DNA of 64,000 bases from Ardenticatenaceae bacterium (GTDB lineage Bacteria; Chloroflexota; Anaerolineae; Promineifilales; Promineifilaceae), in contig JACKBX010000006.1 in assembly GCA_020634375.1 (NCBI GenBank), positions 62,001-126,000 of the forward strand, read 5' to 3'. Position numbers and translations under genes: made by a program. Positions 7,984-16,612 of this stretch are shown piece after piece (positions within the stretch are counted from its first letter, which is position 1; the number at the start of each line of letters is the position of its first letter). The notes beneath the pieces were generated by a model. That model saw nothing but the letters and a program-made list of their open reading frames with translations, ran no database searches and was not told where the DNA came from.

Positions 7984-9393
7984 ATGAAAGCAATGTCTGT
8001 ACAAGAACTGCTGGCTTATTTGGATGGGGCCGTGGCTGTGTCCGGCGATTCGATAACCGGCGTTGATGAAATGCATTTACCAGAGAAGATGGATGGGTTG
8101 GCCTATACGGCCGTGTTCGGCAATCCCCTGGCCCGCGACACCGCTCGCTGGCTCATTTGGGAAATCGGGCAAACCGTTGGCGTCTACCCCGCATCCATTC
8201 ACGAGCTGTACATGGCCGTTGGGCGGGGCGACGTGCCCCACAACTTCACCGTGCCCGCCATGAACATTCGCGCCATGAACTACAACACCTCCCGTGCCGT
8301 CTTCCGTGCGGCCAACAAGCACAACGCCGGGTCCATGCTCTTTGAAATTGCCCGTTCCGAGATTGGCTACACCGACCAGCGCCCCGCCGAATACACAGCT
8401 TGCGTATTGGCGGCAGCCATGCGTGAAGGGTATCGTGGCCCCGTTTTCATTCAGGGCGATCACTTTCAGATTTCCGCTGCCCGTTATGGCAGCGACCCCA
8501 CGACCGAGGTGCAGGCCGTCAAAGATTTGATGGCCGAGGCGGTGGACGCTGGATTTTACAACATCGACATCGACACCTCTACGTTGGTAGACCTCAGCTT
8601 TCCCACACTGGACGAGCAGCAAAAGCTAAATTACACGCTCTGTGCGGAACTGACACAACATGCCCGCAGCCTGGAACCGGATGGCGTTACCATTTCTTTG
8701 GGCGGCGAGATTGGCGAAGTGGGGCACAAAAACTCGACGGTAGAAGAGCTAGACGCTTTTATGCAGGGCTATTTGCGGGAATTGGGTGAACTCAGCGGCA
8801 TCTCCAAGATTTCTGTGCAAACGGGAACCAGTCATGGCGGTGTGGTGCTGCCTGATGGCACGCTGGCGGATGTGAAGGTGGACTTCAATACACTGCATGA
8901 CTTGAGCAAGACCGCCCGTGACAGCTATGGTTTGGGTGGCGCTGTGCAGCATGGCGCATCCACGCTGCCTGCCGACGCGTTTGGCAAGTTCCCGGAAATT
9001 GGCACGGTGGAGATTCATTTGGCGACGAATTTCCAGAATATGATTTACGACAACCTGCCGCAAGATGTGGTGGATGCCGCTTATGATTACCTGCGTGAAC
9101 ACCATAAGAATGAATGGAAGCCGGGGAAGACAGAGGAGCAGGTGCTTTATTCAGCGCGGAAGCGGGCGATTGGCGCTTTTAAGCAGCAGTGGTGGGATTT
9201 ACCGGCAGACGGGCAGGCGAAAATTGGGCAGGCCTTGGAAGATCAGTTTGCGTTTTTGTTTGAACAGTTGAATATTTATGGCACGCGGGAGTTTGCACAA
9301 AATGTGGTGCCTCAGGTGGAAATTCATCATCATCGGCCCACGGAAGCGGCTGAAATGGCTGCGGAAGAGGATGTGAGCGACCTGGCAGATTAG
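7984..9393 (+). CDS. Class II (zinc) fructose-bisphosphate aldolase-like protein
   Basis: A 469-residue class II aldolase-fold enzyme. Visible: substrate loop FTVPAMNIRAMNYN, VFIQGDHFQ (zinc His and catalytic Asp region), ISLGGEIGEVGHKNS, VQTGTSHGG and HLATNFQNM. It is longer than E. coli-type enzymes (about 360) because of extra N- and C-terminal segments. The ATG at 7984 is preferred over 7969, because the ribosome binding site GAAGGAGAT lies inside the first codons of the longer version. Single gene; expected role in glycolysis/gluconeogenesis, though a related sugar bisphosphate is possible. Confidence 0.88.
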   Translation: MKAMSVQELLAYLDGAVAVSGDSITGVDEMHLPEKMDGLAYTAVFGNPLARDTARWLIWEIGQTVGVYPASIHELYMAVGRGDVPHNFTVPAMNIRAMNYNTSRAVFRAANKHNAGSMLFEIARSEIGYTDQRPAEYTACVLAAAMREGYRGPVFIQGDHFQISAARYGSDPTTEVQAVKDLMAEAVDAGFYNIDIDTSTLVDLSFPTLDEQQKLNYTLCAELTQHARSLEPDGVTISLGGEIGEVGHKNSTVEELDAFMQGYLRELGELSGISKISVQTGTSHGGVVLPDGTLADVKVDFNTLHDLSKTARDSYGLGGAVQHGASTLPADAFGKFPEIGTVEIHLATNFQNMIYDNLPQDVVDAAYDYLREHHKNEWKPGKTEEQVLYSARKRAIGAFKQQWWDLPADGQAKIGQALEDQFAFLFEQLNIYGTREFAQNVVPQVEIHHHRPTEAAEMAAEEDVSDLAD

Positions 9394-9503
9394 ACGAATT
9401 TGACGAGTTTTGGAAACGGCCGTATCTCAAATCGTTTTCATACGTCTTCATAAATAAGGGTTGTGCACAGGGCTGCAACCCTCTCTGGGAATAGGAGCCA
9501 TTT

Positions 9504-9728
9504 ATGATGATGAAGAAACAAAAGCGAATTTGGATGATATTGGCCGTTTTGCTCTTGTTGTCATTGTTCCTCTCGGTTAGCAACATAGCTTTTGCCCATC
9601 ACATGGGTCAAAATCCTGGCGTTGGCAACCTGAATGAAGAGATGGTACACAATGGCAAAATGGAGCGGGCAGCTGATATGGGGTATTGGAACGAGCCCTG
9701 GGACTTTGATGACGTTCCTGCGCCCTAA
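9504..9728 (+). CDS. Small exported or membrane-anchored protein
   Basis: A 74-residue protein with a basic start (MMMKKQKR), one long hydrophobic segment (about 10-30) ending NIAFAHH, which resembles a signal peptidase I site (AFA), and a short hydrophilic tail rich in Asn, Met and Asp. GGGAATAGGAG lies upstream, and a strong terminator lies 57 nt downstream, so it is a stand-alone transcription unit. No family recognised. Confidence 0.7.
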   Translation: MMMKKQKRIWMILAVLLLLSLFLSVSNIAFAHHMGQNPGVGNLNEEMVHNGKMERAADMGYWNEPWDFDDVPAP

Positions 9729-9784
9729 TCCAAAGCATGCGCCTGGGTGACATCTCTCCCAAAGGGGATAGTCACATCTGAAAG

Positions 9785-9811
9785 GCCCCCCGTTTTCGGG
9801 GGGCTTTTTTT
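9785..9811 (+). terminator. Rho-independent terminator
   Basis: Eight-bp stem GCCCCCCG/CGGGGGGC with a TTTT loop followed by seven T. The strongest simple terminator in the window; it ends the small exported protein unit. Confidence 0.93.
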
Positions 9812-9864
9812 GTGCCTGGACGGTTGGACTGTAGAATAGTGTGAAACGATTTATTGAGGTAACG

Positions 9865-10701
9865 ATGACTCAAGAGAGAACAGCTTCCTTTAGCATAGCT
9901 GCTTTGTTTCGCAAGCAATTGGTTTTGCCTACAGAACATGGTTCTTGGGCCTGGTTGTTCGTTCCTTTTGCGGTGGGCACGGCCGTTTCCCAAACTATCA
10001 ATTTACCAGTTATTCTTACGTTGCTGGCTGCCTTGACCACGTTTCTGATGCGCCAACCAACGACTGTCTGGCTGCGTGTGCGGCGTGGCAAAGCCCGCCG
10101 CGCTGATGGCCCGCTGGCATTGACCTGGATGGTTTTGTTGGGGGGAACGGCCGTACTTTGCAACCTCATTCTCCTCTTCATGGGCCGGACAGCCTTGTTG
10201 TGGTTAGTCTTGCCATTAATTGTAATCTTTGTGCTCTATGTGACAGCCGCCCGGTACGGCCGTAGCGGTATTCGTTCGCTGGGTATGGAAATGAGCGGGG
10301 CCGCAGCCCTTGCCATGACCGCGCCCGCCGCTCATATTGCTGCGACCGGTTCCTTAAGCAATACGGCCGTGATCTTGTGGGTGCTTTTGGCCGTGCAAAA
10401 TGTTGTGGGTGCTCTCTATGTTCGTCAGCGCATTGCCGATACGCATGGGCGGGCAACACGTCGTTCCGGTCTGGTGGTAGCTCATCTCTTTGGGGTACTT
10501 CTGGTGCTGGCGTTGGGATTTTTTACGCCGATTTCGTGGGAAACGGCCGTGCTCATGACCATTCCCTTCATCGGTGTTTTACTGCGTGCGTTGTGGGCAG
10601 CCGCACGGGTGCACCCGGTAGACAATGTTAAGCGTTTCGGCTTTTTAGAAACAGGCGTGGAGATTGTCAGCGGGTTGTGGTTGGTCTTTATCTTGGCCTG
10701 A
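9865..10701 (+). CDS. YwiC-like membrane protein
   Basis: A 278-residue protein with about eight membrane helices. The N-terminal LPTEHGSWAWLFVPF is the signature of YwiC-like proteins (Pfam YwiC), whose function is unknown. The ATG at 9865 has GAGGT just upstream; an in-frame GTG at 9841 would add eight residues. It contains five copies of the ACGGCCGT octamer in about 800 bp, three of them giving T-A-V. Confidence 0.82.
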   Translation: MTQERTASFSIAALFRKQLVLPTEHGSWAWLFVPFAVGTAVSQTINLPVILTLLAALTTFLMRQPTTVWLRVRRGKARRADGPLALTWMVLLGGTAVLCNLILLFMGRTALLWLVLPLIVIFVLYVTAARYGRSGIRSLGMEMSGAAALAMTAPAAHIAATGSLSNTAVILWVLLAVQNVVGALYVRQRIADTHGRATRRSGLVVAHLFGVLLVLALGFFTPISWETAVLMTIPFIGVLLRALWAAARVHPVDNVKRFGFLETGVEIVSGLWLVFILA

Positions 10702-10802
10702 CTGACAGAATCTATTTAATCGCAGAGGGCGCTGAGGAAAATAGAAGGAAAAAACTCTGCGTTCTTTGCCCTCTTTGTGGTAGAAATCTGAGATTTGTCA
10801 GT
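10701..10802. repeat. Imperfect inverted repeat between convergent genes
   Basis: ACTGACAGAATCT at the left and AGATTTGTCAGT at the right form imperfect arms. Between them are CGCAGAGGGCGCTGAGG and CTGCGTTCTTTGCCCTC, a further imperfect pair. Placed between the convergent YwiC-like gene and a histidine kinase, it probably ends transcription from both sides. Confidence 0.5.
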
Positions 10803-13485
10803 CAACCAATGCCTGATTTTGTGGCAGCCAGATAGCAAAACAGCCCCCTCTCTCGTCAACGCTTTGCACCATAACCTGGCCCCCGTGCGCCTGTACAATG
10901 GCTGTGACAATACTCAGGCCTAAGCCTGTGCCGGGAATGTGCCCTGCTGCAGTATGGTCGCCTCGATAAAAGCGTTCAAAGATGTGGGTGTATTCTTCGA
11001 GGGACACGCCCGGCCCATTATCTTGTATGGTAATGGTAACACCGGGGCGTTTTTGGGTGGAAACGGCCGTTTCACTGGTAACGGCCGTCGTTATCGTCAC
11101 TTCATCCCCTGTAGGACTAAACGTAATCGCATTTGTAATTAATTCAGTCAACGCTTGCGAAAGGCGTCTCTCATCTCCGTAAATAATTGGCAGGTTATTT
11201 GGAAAAGGAGTTTGACGCAGGATCACATGATTTGTTTGTGCCTTCTCGGTGCAAAATTGCACGGCCTGATTAACAAGCGTAACCAGAGAAATTGGCTGCC
11301 ACTCGCGCACGGCATCACCACTATCTAAGGCAGTCATTTCCAAAATGTCTTGTACTAAATGGGATAGCCGTTTGCTTTGGTCTGCCAATACTTGCAAGTA
11401 TTGCTCGCGCTTATCTGGCTTTGCCATCCGCAGCAGGTCTGTGTAAAGTCGAATATTTGTCACGGGTGTTCGCAGCTCGTGCGAGACATTCACCATGAAT
11501 TGACTGCGGGCACGCTCCAACTCTTTGCGCCGGGTGATGTCTTGATGGCTGAGTACAAACCCCGTCACCTTCCCGTCGTCTCCTTGCATGGGGGAAACGA
11601 TGAGCAACGCGTCATAAACGCGCCCAGAATTATGCTTGAGTTGGACCTCTTGTTTCAAGACGCGGGTTTGTGCTGTTGCCATGAGCAACGATTGCCAATC
11701 GTCCTCATCCATCATTTGTGTCAGAATAGATTTGCCATTTTTATTGAGGAGTTCTTCTGGAGTGTAACCGGTGAGAGCGGCAAACGCGGGGTTCGCATAA
11801 TTGATGATGTAATTCAGGTCGATCATCAAAATGGCGTCTTGCACACTGTTGAGGATAGTGGTGCGAACGCCTTCTTCTGCACGAATAATGGCCGTGCGTG
11901 CAGCAATTTCTCTTTCCAAACCGCTAACAACCATTGCGCGATTGATAGCGTTGGCGGCGATGTCGGCAATGGCTTGGGCAAGGCGAATTTCGCCGCTGGT
12001 AAACGGCCGTTTCTCCCCCAAACCCCAGTGAACGACGCCAAAAATCTCATCCTGCACTTGCAGCGGCAGCGAAATCTGGCTGCGCAGCGAGGTTGCTTTC
12101 ACCAGATCTGCTTCTTGGGGCAAGATTTGCGCCATAGGGTCTTGCCTCACATCAAGCGTCATATAAATTTGTCCAGTGGCAGCCACATGTCCTGTGATAC
12201 CTTTGCCTAACTGATGTTTCACCCCCACCATAGGGTGGCTATCGGGGTACATGGCTCGAAGTGTAAGAATATCGCTGTTTGGTTCCAGCAAGTAGATGCT
12301 GCCAAATGCGGCTTTGATTACTTGCGTAGACTGGTCGAGCACCAGCGGCAGCATTTCTTCAACCGTTTCAGCGGTACGCAGCGCCGCCGAAACGGAAGCA
12401 ACGGCTTCCAATTCGCGCACGCGCCGTTGCAAAGCAAACTCCGCGTTTTGCCGATCTGTAATGTCGCGTAGGATGATCAACCACCCTGAAAACAGGCTGT
12501 TTTTTAGCAGCAGGGGGGTGATGCTGATTTCCAGGGTTTGATATTGTTGGTTGGTTATGTGGTTGATTGTGGGGTACGGCCGTTCCCCATCATCAAGCGA
12601 GGTGAGATCAATCTCCAGGTTTGGCATAATCTCTGTGAGCGGCTTGCCCAATGCTGTTTCAGCCGTGACTCCCAACATCTTTTGCGTTGCCAGATTCATG
12701 TCCGCGATCCGGTTGTCCGCCGTCAGCACAATCACCCCTTCACGCATCTTTTCTATTAATAAGTCACGGGCAACGGGCAAAAATTCAAACAAGGCATTGT
12801 GCAGCAACTCCCAGGCGATGATGAGGCCCGAAAATGAAAAGCCCAAGGCCGTAAAATCTACCTTCACTTCAGGAAAGACTCCATAAACAAAGAGCACATT
12901 GACTAAAAAAGGGAGCAAGGCAGCGGCTACCAGTATGATTGCTTGCCGCTTGTAAAAAGCAGACGTGTGCCGCATAAACCGCAGTAACATGCCAATACCT
13001 GCCAGCATTGCCATGTACACATAAGTGTAAAATATCCAGCCCCATGTACCGAAGGTGACATTGAACAGTACAAAGGCTCCTATTGGGGCAAAGTCGTAAC
13101 TGCGCCATATCCAACCGTGCCAATCGTTGGTTAATGTGAGCAAATAGGTGACGACTGGTAGCAAAGAAAACAAGATGATATTGTGCGGGCGAAGTCGTTC
13201 CGTCTGACCGGTATACTGGAGAGTGAAAGATAACCACGTTATAGGCAGCAATACGACGCTGAGGTAGCCTAGTTTTGCAATAAACAACGTGCTGGCCTCT
13301 GTGGGCGCGACAATGACGAGAAAGTTGAACAAACCGTAGCTGCCTAAATTGAACATGAGGAGCATAAAACTGCCCATGTTCGGCTGCTGCCGATGATGCC
13401 AGGCATATACTGCGATGCTAAGATTGATGGTGGCTGCGGCAAGAATGATGCAGAGGTAAATGACATAAAGCCAATAGACGTTCAT
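10798..13485 (-). CDS. Membrane hybrid-sensor histidine kinase (7TM-PAS-GAF-PAS)
   Basis: An 895-residue sensor kinase. Seven N-terminal membrane helices of the histidine kinase N-terminal 7TM type (about 1-215), PAS (about 235-345), GAF (about 365-510), a coiled linker, a second PAS (about 545-660), HisKA with phospho-acceptor NVSHELRTP (His near 667), and HATPase with ELITNAITFSP (N box), QDNGPGV (G1) and GTGLGLSIV (G2). Phosphotransfer should be intact. No receiver-domain gene is adjacent, so its partner is elsewhere. Two ACGGCCGT octamers 18 bp apart encode TAVTSETAV near the C-terminus. Confidence 0.93.
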   Translation of the reverse strand: MNVYWLYVIYLCIILAAATINLSIAVYAWHHRQQPNMGSFMLLMFNLGSYGLFNFLVIVAPTEASTLFIAKLGYLSVVLLPITWLSFTLQYTGQTERLRPHNIILFSLLPVVTYLLTLTNDWHGWIWRSYDFAPIGAFVLFNVTFGTWGWIFYTYVYMAMLAGIGMLLRFMRHTSAFYKRQAIILVAAALLPFLVNVLFVYGVFPEVKVDFTALGFSFSGLIIAWELLHNALFEFLPVARDLLIEKMREGVIVLTADNRIADMNLATQKMLGVTAETALGKPLTEIMPNLEIDLTSLDDGERPYPTINHITNQQYQTLEISITPLLLKNSLFSGWLIILRDITDRQNAEFALQRRVRELEAVASVSAALRTAETVEEMLPLVLDQSTQVIKAAFGSIYLLEPNSDILTLRAMYPDSHPMVGVKHQLGKGITGHVAATGQIYMTLDVRQDPMAQILPQEADLVKATSLRSQISLPLQVQDEIFGVVHWGLGEKRPFTSGEIRLAQAIADIAANAINRAMVVSGLEREIAARTAIIRAEEGVRTTILNSVQDAILMIDLNYIINYANPAFAALTGYTPEELLNKNGKSILTQMMDEDDWQSLLMATAQTRVLKQEVQLKHNSGRVYDALLIVSPMQGDDGKVTGFVLSHQDITRRKELERARSQFMVNVSHELRTPVTNIRLYTDLLRMAKPDKREQYLQVLADQSKRLSHLVQDILEMTALDSGDAVREWQPISLVTLVNQAVQFCTEKAQTNHVILRQTPFPNNLPIIYGDERRLSQALTELITNAITFSPTGDEVTITTAVTSETAVSTQKRPGVTITIQDNGPGVSLEEYTHIFERFYRGDHTAAGHIPGTGLGLSIVTAIVQAHGGQVMVQSVDERGGCFAIWLPQNQALVD

Positions 13486-13613
13486 ATTCTGCTAGTTACT
13501 ATACACGCTTCTTCCACTTTCGCGTATAAGAAATTAGGTGGACAAAGCGATGGGAACAGGCTAAAAATGGTTGTAGATATAGTTTGAAATTCCCATATTC
13601 TGGATGGAACACG

Positions 13614-14966
13614 ATGCCCCAAAATAACCGCATTTATGTGATAGGCCATGCTAACCCGGATACGGATTCGATTGCCGCAGCAATGGGCTATGCCTGGCTG
13701 CTGCATGATCAACTAGAGGCGGAGGTGATTGCCGCCCGTGCCGGACAACTGAACCCGCAAACAACCTGGGTGCTGAACCGCCTGCAATTGGAGCCGCCGC
13801 TGCTGCTGCCAGATGCTTCCCCTCGCTTCGACTCTATCACGCATCGTTATAATACGACGACCCCGGAACGGCCGTTACGCGATGCCTGGGCCATTGCCAA
13901 CCGTACAGGCGGCATTGCCCCCATCATCAACCCCGATGGCACACCCTACGGCCTCGTCACCGTCCTCAGCCTGTTCGACTTCCTCAAGCGTTCCGTAGGG
14001 GCCAGCCCCCGCCGCGAAGAAATGCGCATTGGTGAATTGCTGGACGTGCCTTGCAGCGAAGCGTGCGACACGGACGTGCCCCGCTTCCAACTCAACAGCC
14101 GCATCCGCGATGCCCTGCCGCGCATTTTACGCGAAGAACGCACCGAGTTTTGGGCAGTTGATGAACATGGCAGCTATGGCGGTGTCTGTCGCCAGCGTGA
14201 CGCCCTCAATCCACCACGTTTGCAGCTCATTTTAGTTGACCACAACGAATCGCGGCAGGCGCTAGGCGCATTAGACGAGGCCGACTTGCTGGAAATCCTC
14301 GACCATCACCGCCTGGGCAACCCCTCCACACATACCCCCATCCGCTTTACCGTTGACGTGGTGGGCAGCACCTGCACCCTGGTCTCCGAGCGCATTGATG
14401 AAGCAGGCCTGAGTGCCCCGCCAACGCTGGCCGGACTGCTGCTGGCCGGGCTGGTCTCCGACACGCTGCTGCTCACCTCACCCACGACCACCTCCCGCGA
14501 CCACAGCGCCGCAGACCGCCTGGCGCGATGGGCTTTTATGGGTGGGTCTGTGCTGGAAGGGGAGACAGTGAAGTCGTTTGGCGAGCAGGTGCTGCAAGCG
14601 GGCGCTGGCCTGACCTTCCGCGCTCCGTCAGAGATTGTCAGTGCCGATTTCAAGCTGTACGATGCGGGCGGTCTGCATTTTGGCATTGCCCAAGTAGAAG
14701 TGACGAATTTTGCACAGCTAGAGGAACACCGCGAGGCTTTGCAGGAAGCACTGCTGCATTTGTGCGAGTCGAAGGCATTGGATTTTTCGATGCTGATGGT
14801 GACAGACGTCGTGCGCGGTTCTAGCCGCTTGCTGCTGACAAAGCTGCTGCCGCAGTTGGAAGTGCTGCCCTATCCACACTTGCCCGACGGCACGCTAAAA
14901 GCGGAAGGTGTGGTGTCGCGGAAGAAGCAGTTGCTGCCTATTGTGCTGGGGGCGTTGGAAGGATGA
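13614..14966 (+). CDS. Manganese-dependent inorganic pyrophosphatase with CBS insert (DHH family)
   Basis: A 450-residue family II pyrophosphatase that hydrolyses PPi to phosphate. The DHH core shows GHANPDTDSIAAA (metal His/Asp), LVDHNE and LDHHRLG; the DHHA2-like part follows. Between about residues 75 and 200 lies a regulatory insert with a CBS-like segment (PLRDAWAIANRTGGIAPIINPDG..YGLVTVLSLFD), known in this family to bind adenine nucleotides. The ATG at 13614 gives the canonical start; a 10-residue extension from 13584 is less likely. Relevant because a PPi-type phosphofructokinase is also encoded in the window. Confidence 0.9.
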   Translation: MPQNNRIYVIGHANPDTDSIAAAMGYAWLLHDQLEAEVIAARAGQLNPQTTWVLNRLQLEPPLLLPDASPRFDSITHRYNTTTPERPLRDAWAIANRTGGIAPIINPDGTPYGLVTVLSLFDFLKRSVGASPRREEMRIGELLDVPCSEACDTDVPRFQLNSRIRDALPRILREERTEFWAVDEHGSYGGVCRQRDALNPPRLQLILVDHNESRQALGALDEADLLEILDHHRLGNPSTHTPIRFTVDVVGSTCTLVSERIDEAGLSAPPTLAGLLLAGLVSDTLLLTSPTTTSRDHSAADRLARWAFMGGSVLEGETVKSFGEQVLQAGAGLTFRAPSEIVSADFKLYDAGGLHFGIAQVEVTNFAQLEEHREALQEALLHLCESKALDFSMLMVTDVVRGSSRLLLTKLLPQLEVLPYPHLPDGTLKAEGVVSRKKQLLPIVLGALEG

Positions 14967-15016
14967 GGAATGAAAGGGAGTAGGGGTATTTTGAGAACTT
15001 TTTGCACGCTTGCTCC

Positions 15017-15140
15017 AAAACACAAGTGTTTCACCCTAAAAACACTTGTGTTTTAGACCCAAAACACAAGTGTTTTTTCCAAAAAGACAAGTGTTTTTCC
15101 AAAAAACACAAGAGATTTTTCTAAAAACACTTGTGTTTTT
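15017..15140. repeat. Six-unit phased palindrome array, 21-22 bp period
   Basis: Six copies of a dyad AACAC-(AA or TT)-GTGTT, two of them degenerate, have centres at 15024.5, 15046.5, 15068.5, 15089.5, 15110.5 and 15131.5. Spacing is therefore 22, 22, 21, 21, 21 bp. Units 1, 3, 4 and 5 carry AA in the centre, units 2 and 6 carry TT. A- and T-rich linkers join them. It fills most of the gap between the convergent pyrophosphatase and methyltransferase genes. Confidence 0.9.
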
Positions 15141-15156
15141 TAGGACATCCTTCTTT

Positions 15157-15837
15157 TCATCCCTCATCCTTCATCCTGACCTCGCATCTTCCTGGACTAA
15201 TTAGCCCAATATTCTGCCCCTTAAAGTTGAGACGGAAAGGCTGCACGGCAAGCCCTTGCTGCACGGCATACCCGGCTACGCTTTCCAGCCAGGAGACGCC
15301 TAGCGGCGGGTAAAATGGCTCGTCAATGACGCAGCAGGGGAACAGCACAAAGCCGCAGCCATATTGCAGCGCGGCGTCAATGACTTTGACATTGCTGCCG
15401 TGTGCGTGCATGCCAATCAGCAAATCAAAATGGCGGCCCAGGTGTGTTTCAAAGGGGCTGTCTATGTGCGGCACGCGTTCGGTGGGGGCGATACGCACGC
15501 GTGCTCCGCTGGCGATGTCTTTGTATTTGTCTGGCAGTGATTGGGGCACGGGATCAATGACGCTGGCTTGCCAGCCGCTTTGCTGCAAGAGGTAAGCCAG
15601 CAGCCCTTTGCCCCCGCCAATGTCGGCGACGCGGCACGGCCGTATATGTTCCACAAGCCAGCGGTGCAGCAGTTGAAAGCGAAACTTCTTCATTTTGCGC
15701 AGCTCCCGCTCGCGCACAGACCCTAATTCAAGGAAGAATGAGAGACGGCCGTCCAGCGGCAGCGGCGCACCAGCAGAGATGCGCTTCAAACTGTCGTAAA
15801 GTTCCTGCCCGTATTCAGTGTCTCGATGTTTTGCCAA
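15157..15837 (-). CDS. SAM-dependent methyltransferase-like protein
   Basis: A 226-residue protein with a Rossmann methyltransferase core: motif I VADIGGGKGLLAYLL (about residues 68-82), then SVIDPVPQ and DLLIGMHAHGSN. The N-terminal 60 residues are basic and helical (LRKMKKFRFQLLHRWL). The DxGGGKG form of motif I and the FPCCVIDEPF stretch are reminiscent of RNA-directed methyltransferases, but the substrate is not determinable. Stop and start of the upstream UPF0316 gene are separated by 6 nt, so the two form one transcript. Confidence 0.7.
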   Translation of the reverse strand: MAKHRDTEYGQELYDSLKRISAGAPLPLDGRLSFFLELGSVRERELRKMKKFRFQLLHRWLVEHIRPCRVADIGGGKGLLAYLLQQSGWQASVIDPVPQSLPDKYKDIASGARVRIAPTERVPHIDSPFETHLGRHFDLLIGMHAHGSNVKVIDAALQYGCGFVLFPCCVIDEPFYPPLGVSWLESVAGYAVQQGLAVQPFRLNFKGQNIGLISPGRCEVRMKDEG

Positions 15838-15843
15838 TCTCGC

Positions 15844-16398
15844 TTATTTCTCCCGTTGTGCCAGGTGCATATAACCGCGCCGTACAGCTCGCGTTTCGTC
15901 AATAGAGACAAATGCTTTGGGGTCAATCTCATCTGCCAAACGACAAACCTCGTCTACTTCCTGGCGGCGGACAATGGCGAGTACCATGCCCACACTGCCC
16001 TCACGGCCGTATCCCCATTCCACTGTTGCCCCATACCCGGCACCCCGAATCACCTCGGCAATGCGCTGCCCATTATAGCGAGAGACGACGCGCACTGTTG
16101 AAAAGCCACTGGCAGTGCGTTCATCTAGCCACATTCCTGCCAGTGTACCCACGCTGAACCCCAGGCAGTAGCCGAGGATGTTCCAGATGTTGGAGAGGTT
16201 GTTGACAACTTGCCCAATGGCAATGACGTAAACCAGCACCTCAAAAAAGCCCATGATGACTGAGGCCAACTTTTTACCGCGCATCATGACCAGCACACGC
16301 ACAGTACTCAGGCTGACGCCAATCACGCGCAGCAGGAAAATCCAGCCTGCCGCGCCTAAAACACTCCAGGTTAATGGAGGAATGTCTATTCCAAACAT
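15844..16398 (-). CDS. UPF0316 membrane protein (DUF5698/DUF2179)
   Basis: A 184-residue protein with three or four membrane helices in the first 110 residues (including FLLRVIGVSLSTVRVLVMMRG) and a C-terminal DUF2179 domain (about 110-175: AEVIRGAGYGATVEWGYGREG..MVLAIVRRQEV). This is the YebE/UPF0316 layout; DUF2179 is a ligand-binding-like domain shared with YitT proteins. Function unknown. Confidence 0.85.
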   Translation of the reverse strand: MFGIDIPPLTWSVLGAAGWIFLLRVIGVSLSTVRVLVMMRGKKLASVIMGFFEVLVYVIAIGQVVNNLSNIWNILGYCLGFSVGTLAGMWLDERTASGFSTVRVVSRYNGQRIAEVIRGAGYGATVEWGYGREGSVGMVLAIVRRQEVDEVCRLADEIDPKAFVSIDETRAVRRGYMHLAQREK

Positions 16399-16457
16399 AA
16401 CTTTCTCCAGAAATTAGTACCTTTCAAATCAGATGCTTGCACAGTGAGCAAGCATTT

Positions 16458-16545
16458 TTAACGTAAAGATGCAAAGGGTCAGAGACGCAAAGGCTTTTCT
16501 GTCTCTCTCTTTGCCGCTTTCCATCTTTGTGCCTTTGCGTTAAAT
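16458..16545. repeat. Imperfect long inverted repeat of CAAAG-type words
   Basis: The left arm has TAACGTAAAGATGCAAAGG and GACGCAAAGGC; the right arm has the inverse words CTTTGCCGC, CCATCTTTGTGCC and TTTGCGTTAAA. It occupies the 190-bp gap between the MFS and UPF0316 genes and belongs to the word-hairpin class. Confidence 0.7.
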
Positions 16546-16567
16546 TCTTTTCTGGCTTGTCTAGGTT

Positions 16568-16612
16568 AGGGATTAGAGACTGGAGAAGGTCAATCTCCAA
16601 TCCCTAATCCCT
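16568..16612. repeat. 19-bp inverted repeat overlapping the MFS 3' end
   Basis: Arms 16568-16586 and 16594-16612 pair with two mismatches; the word is GGGATTAGAGA/GGGATTGGAGA. The right arm encodes the last residues of the MFS transporter (EGLGIGD), so the element supplies its stop codon region. Confidence 0.8.

Noticed and set aside
11377..12210. Plus-strand ORF (277 codons) opposite the first histidine kinase
   Set aside because: Shadow of the GAF/PAS/HisKA coding region; no recognisable domain.
15157..15837. Methyltransferase as the modifier of ACGGCCGT
   Set aside because: The protein lacks a recognisable DNA methyltransferase catalytic motif and target-recognition region; the same applies to the one at 3551. 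No restriction-modification gene is visible in the window.
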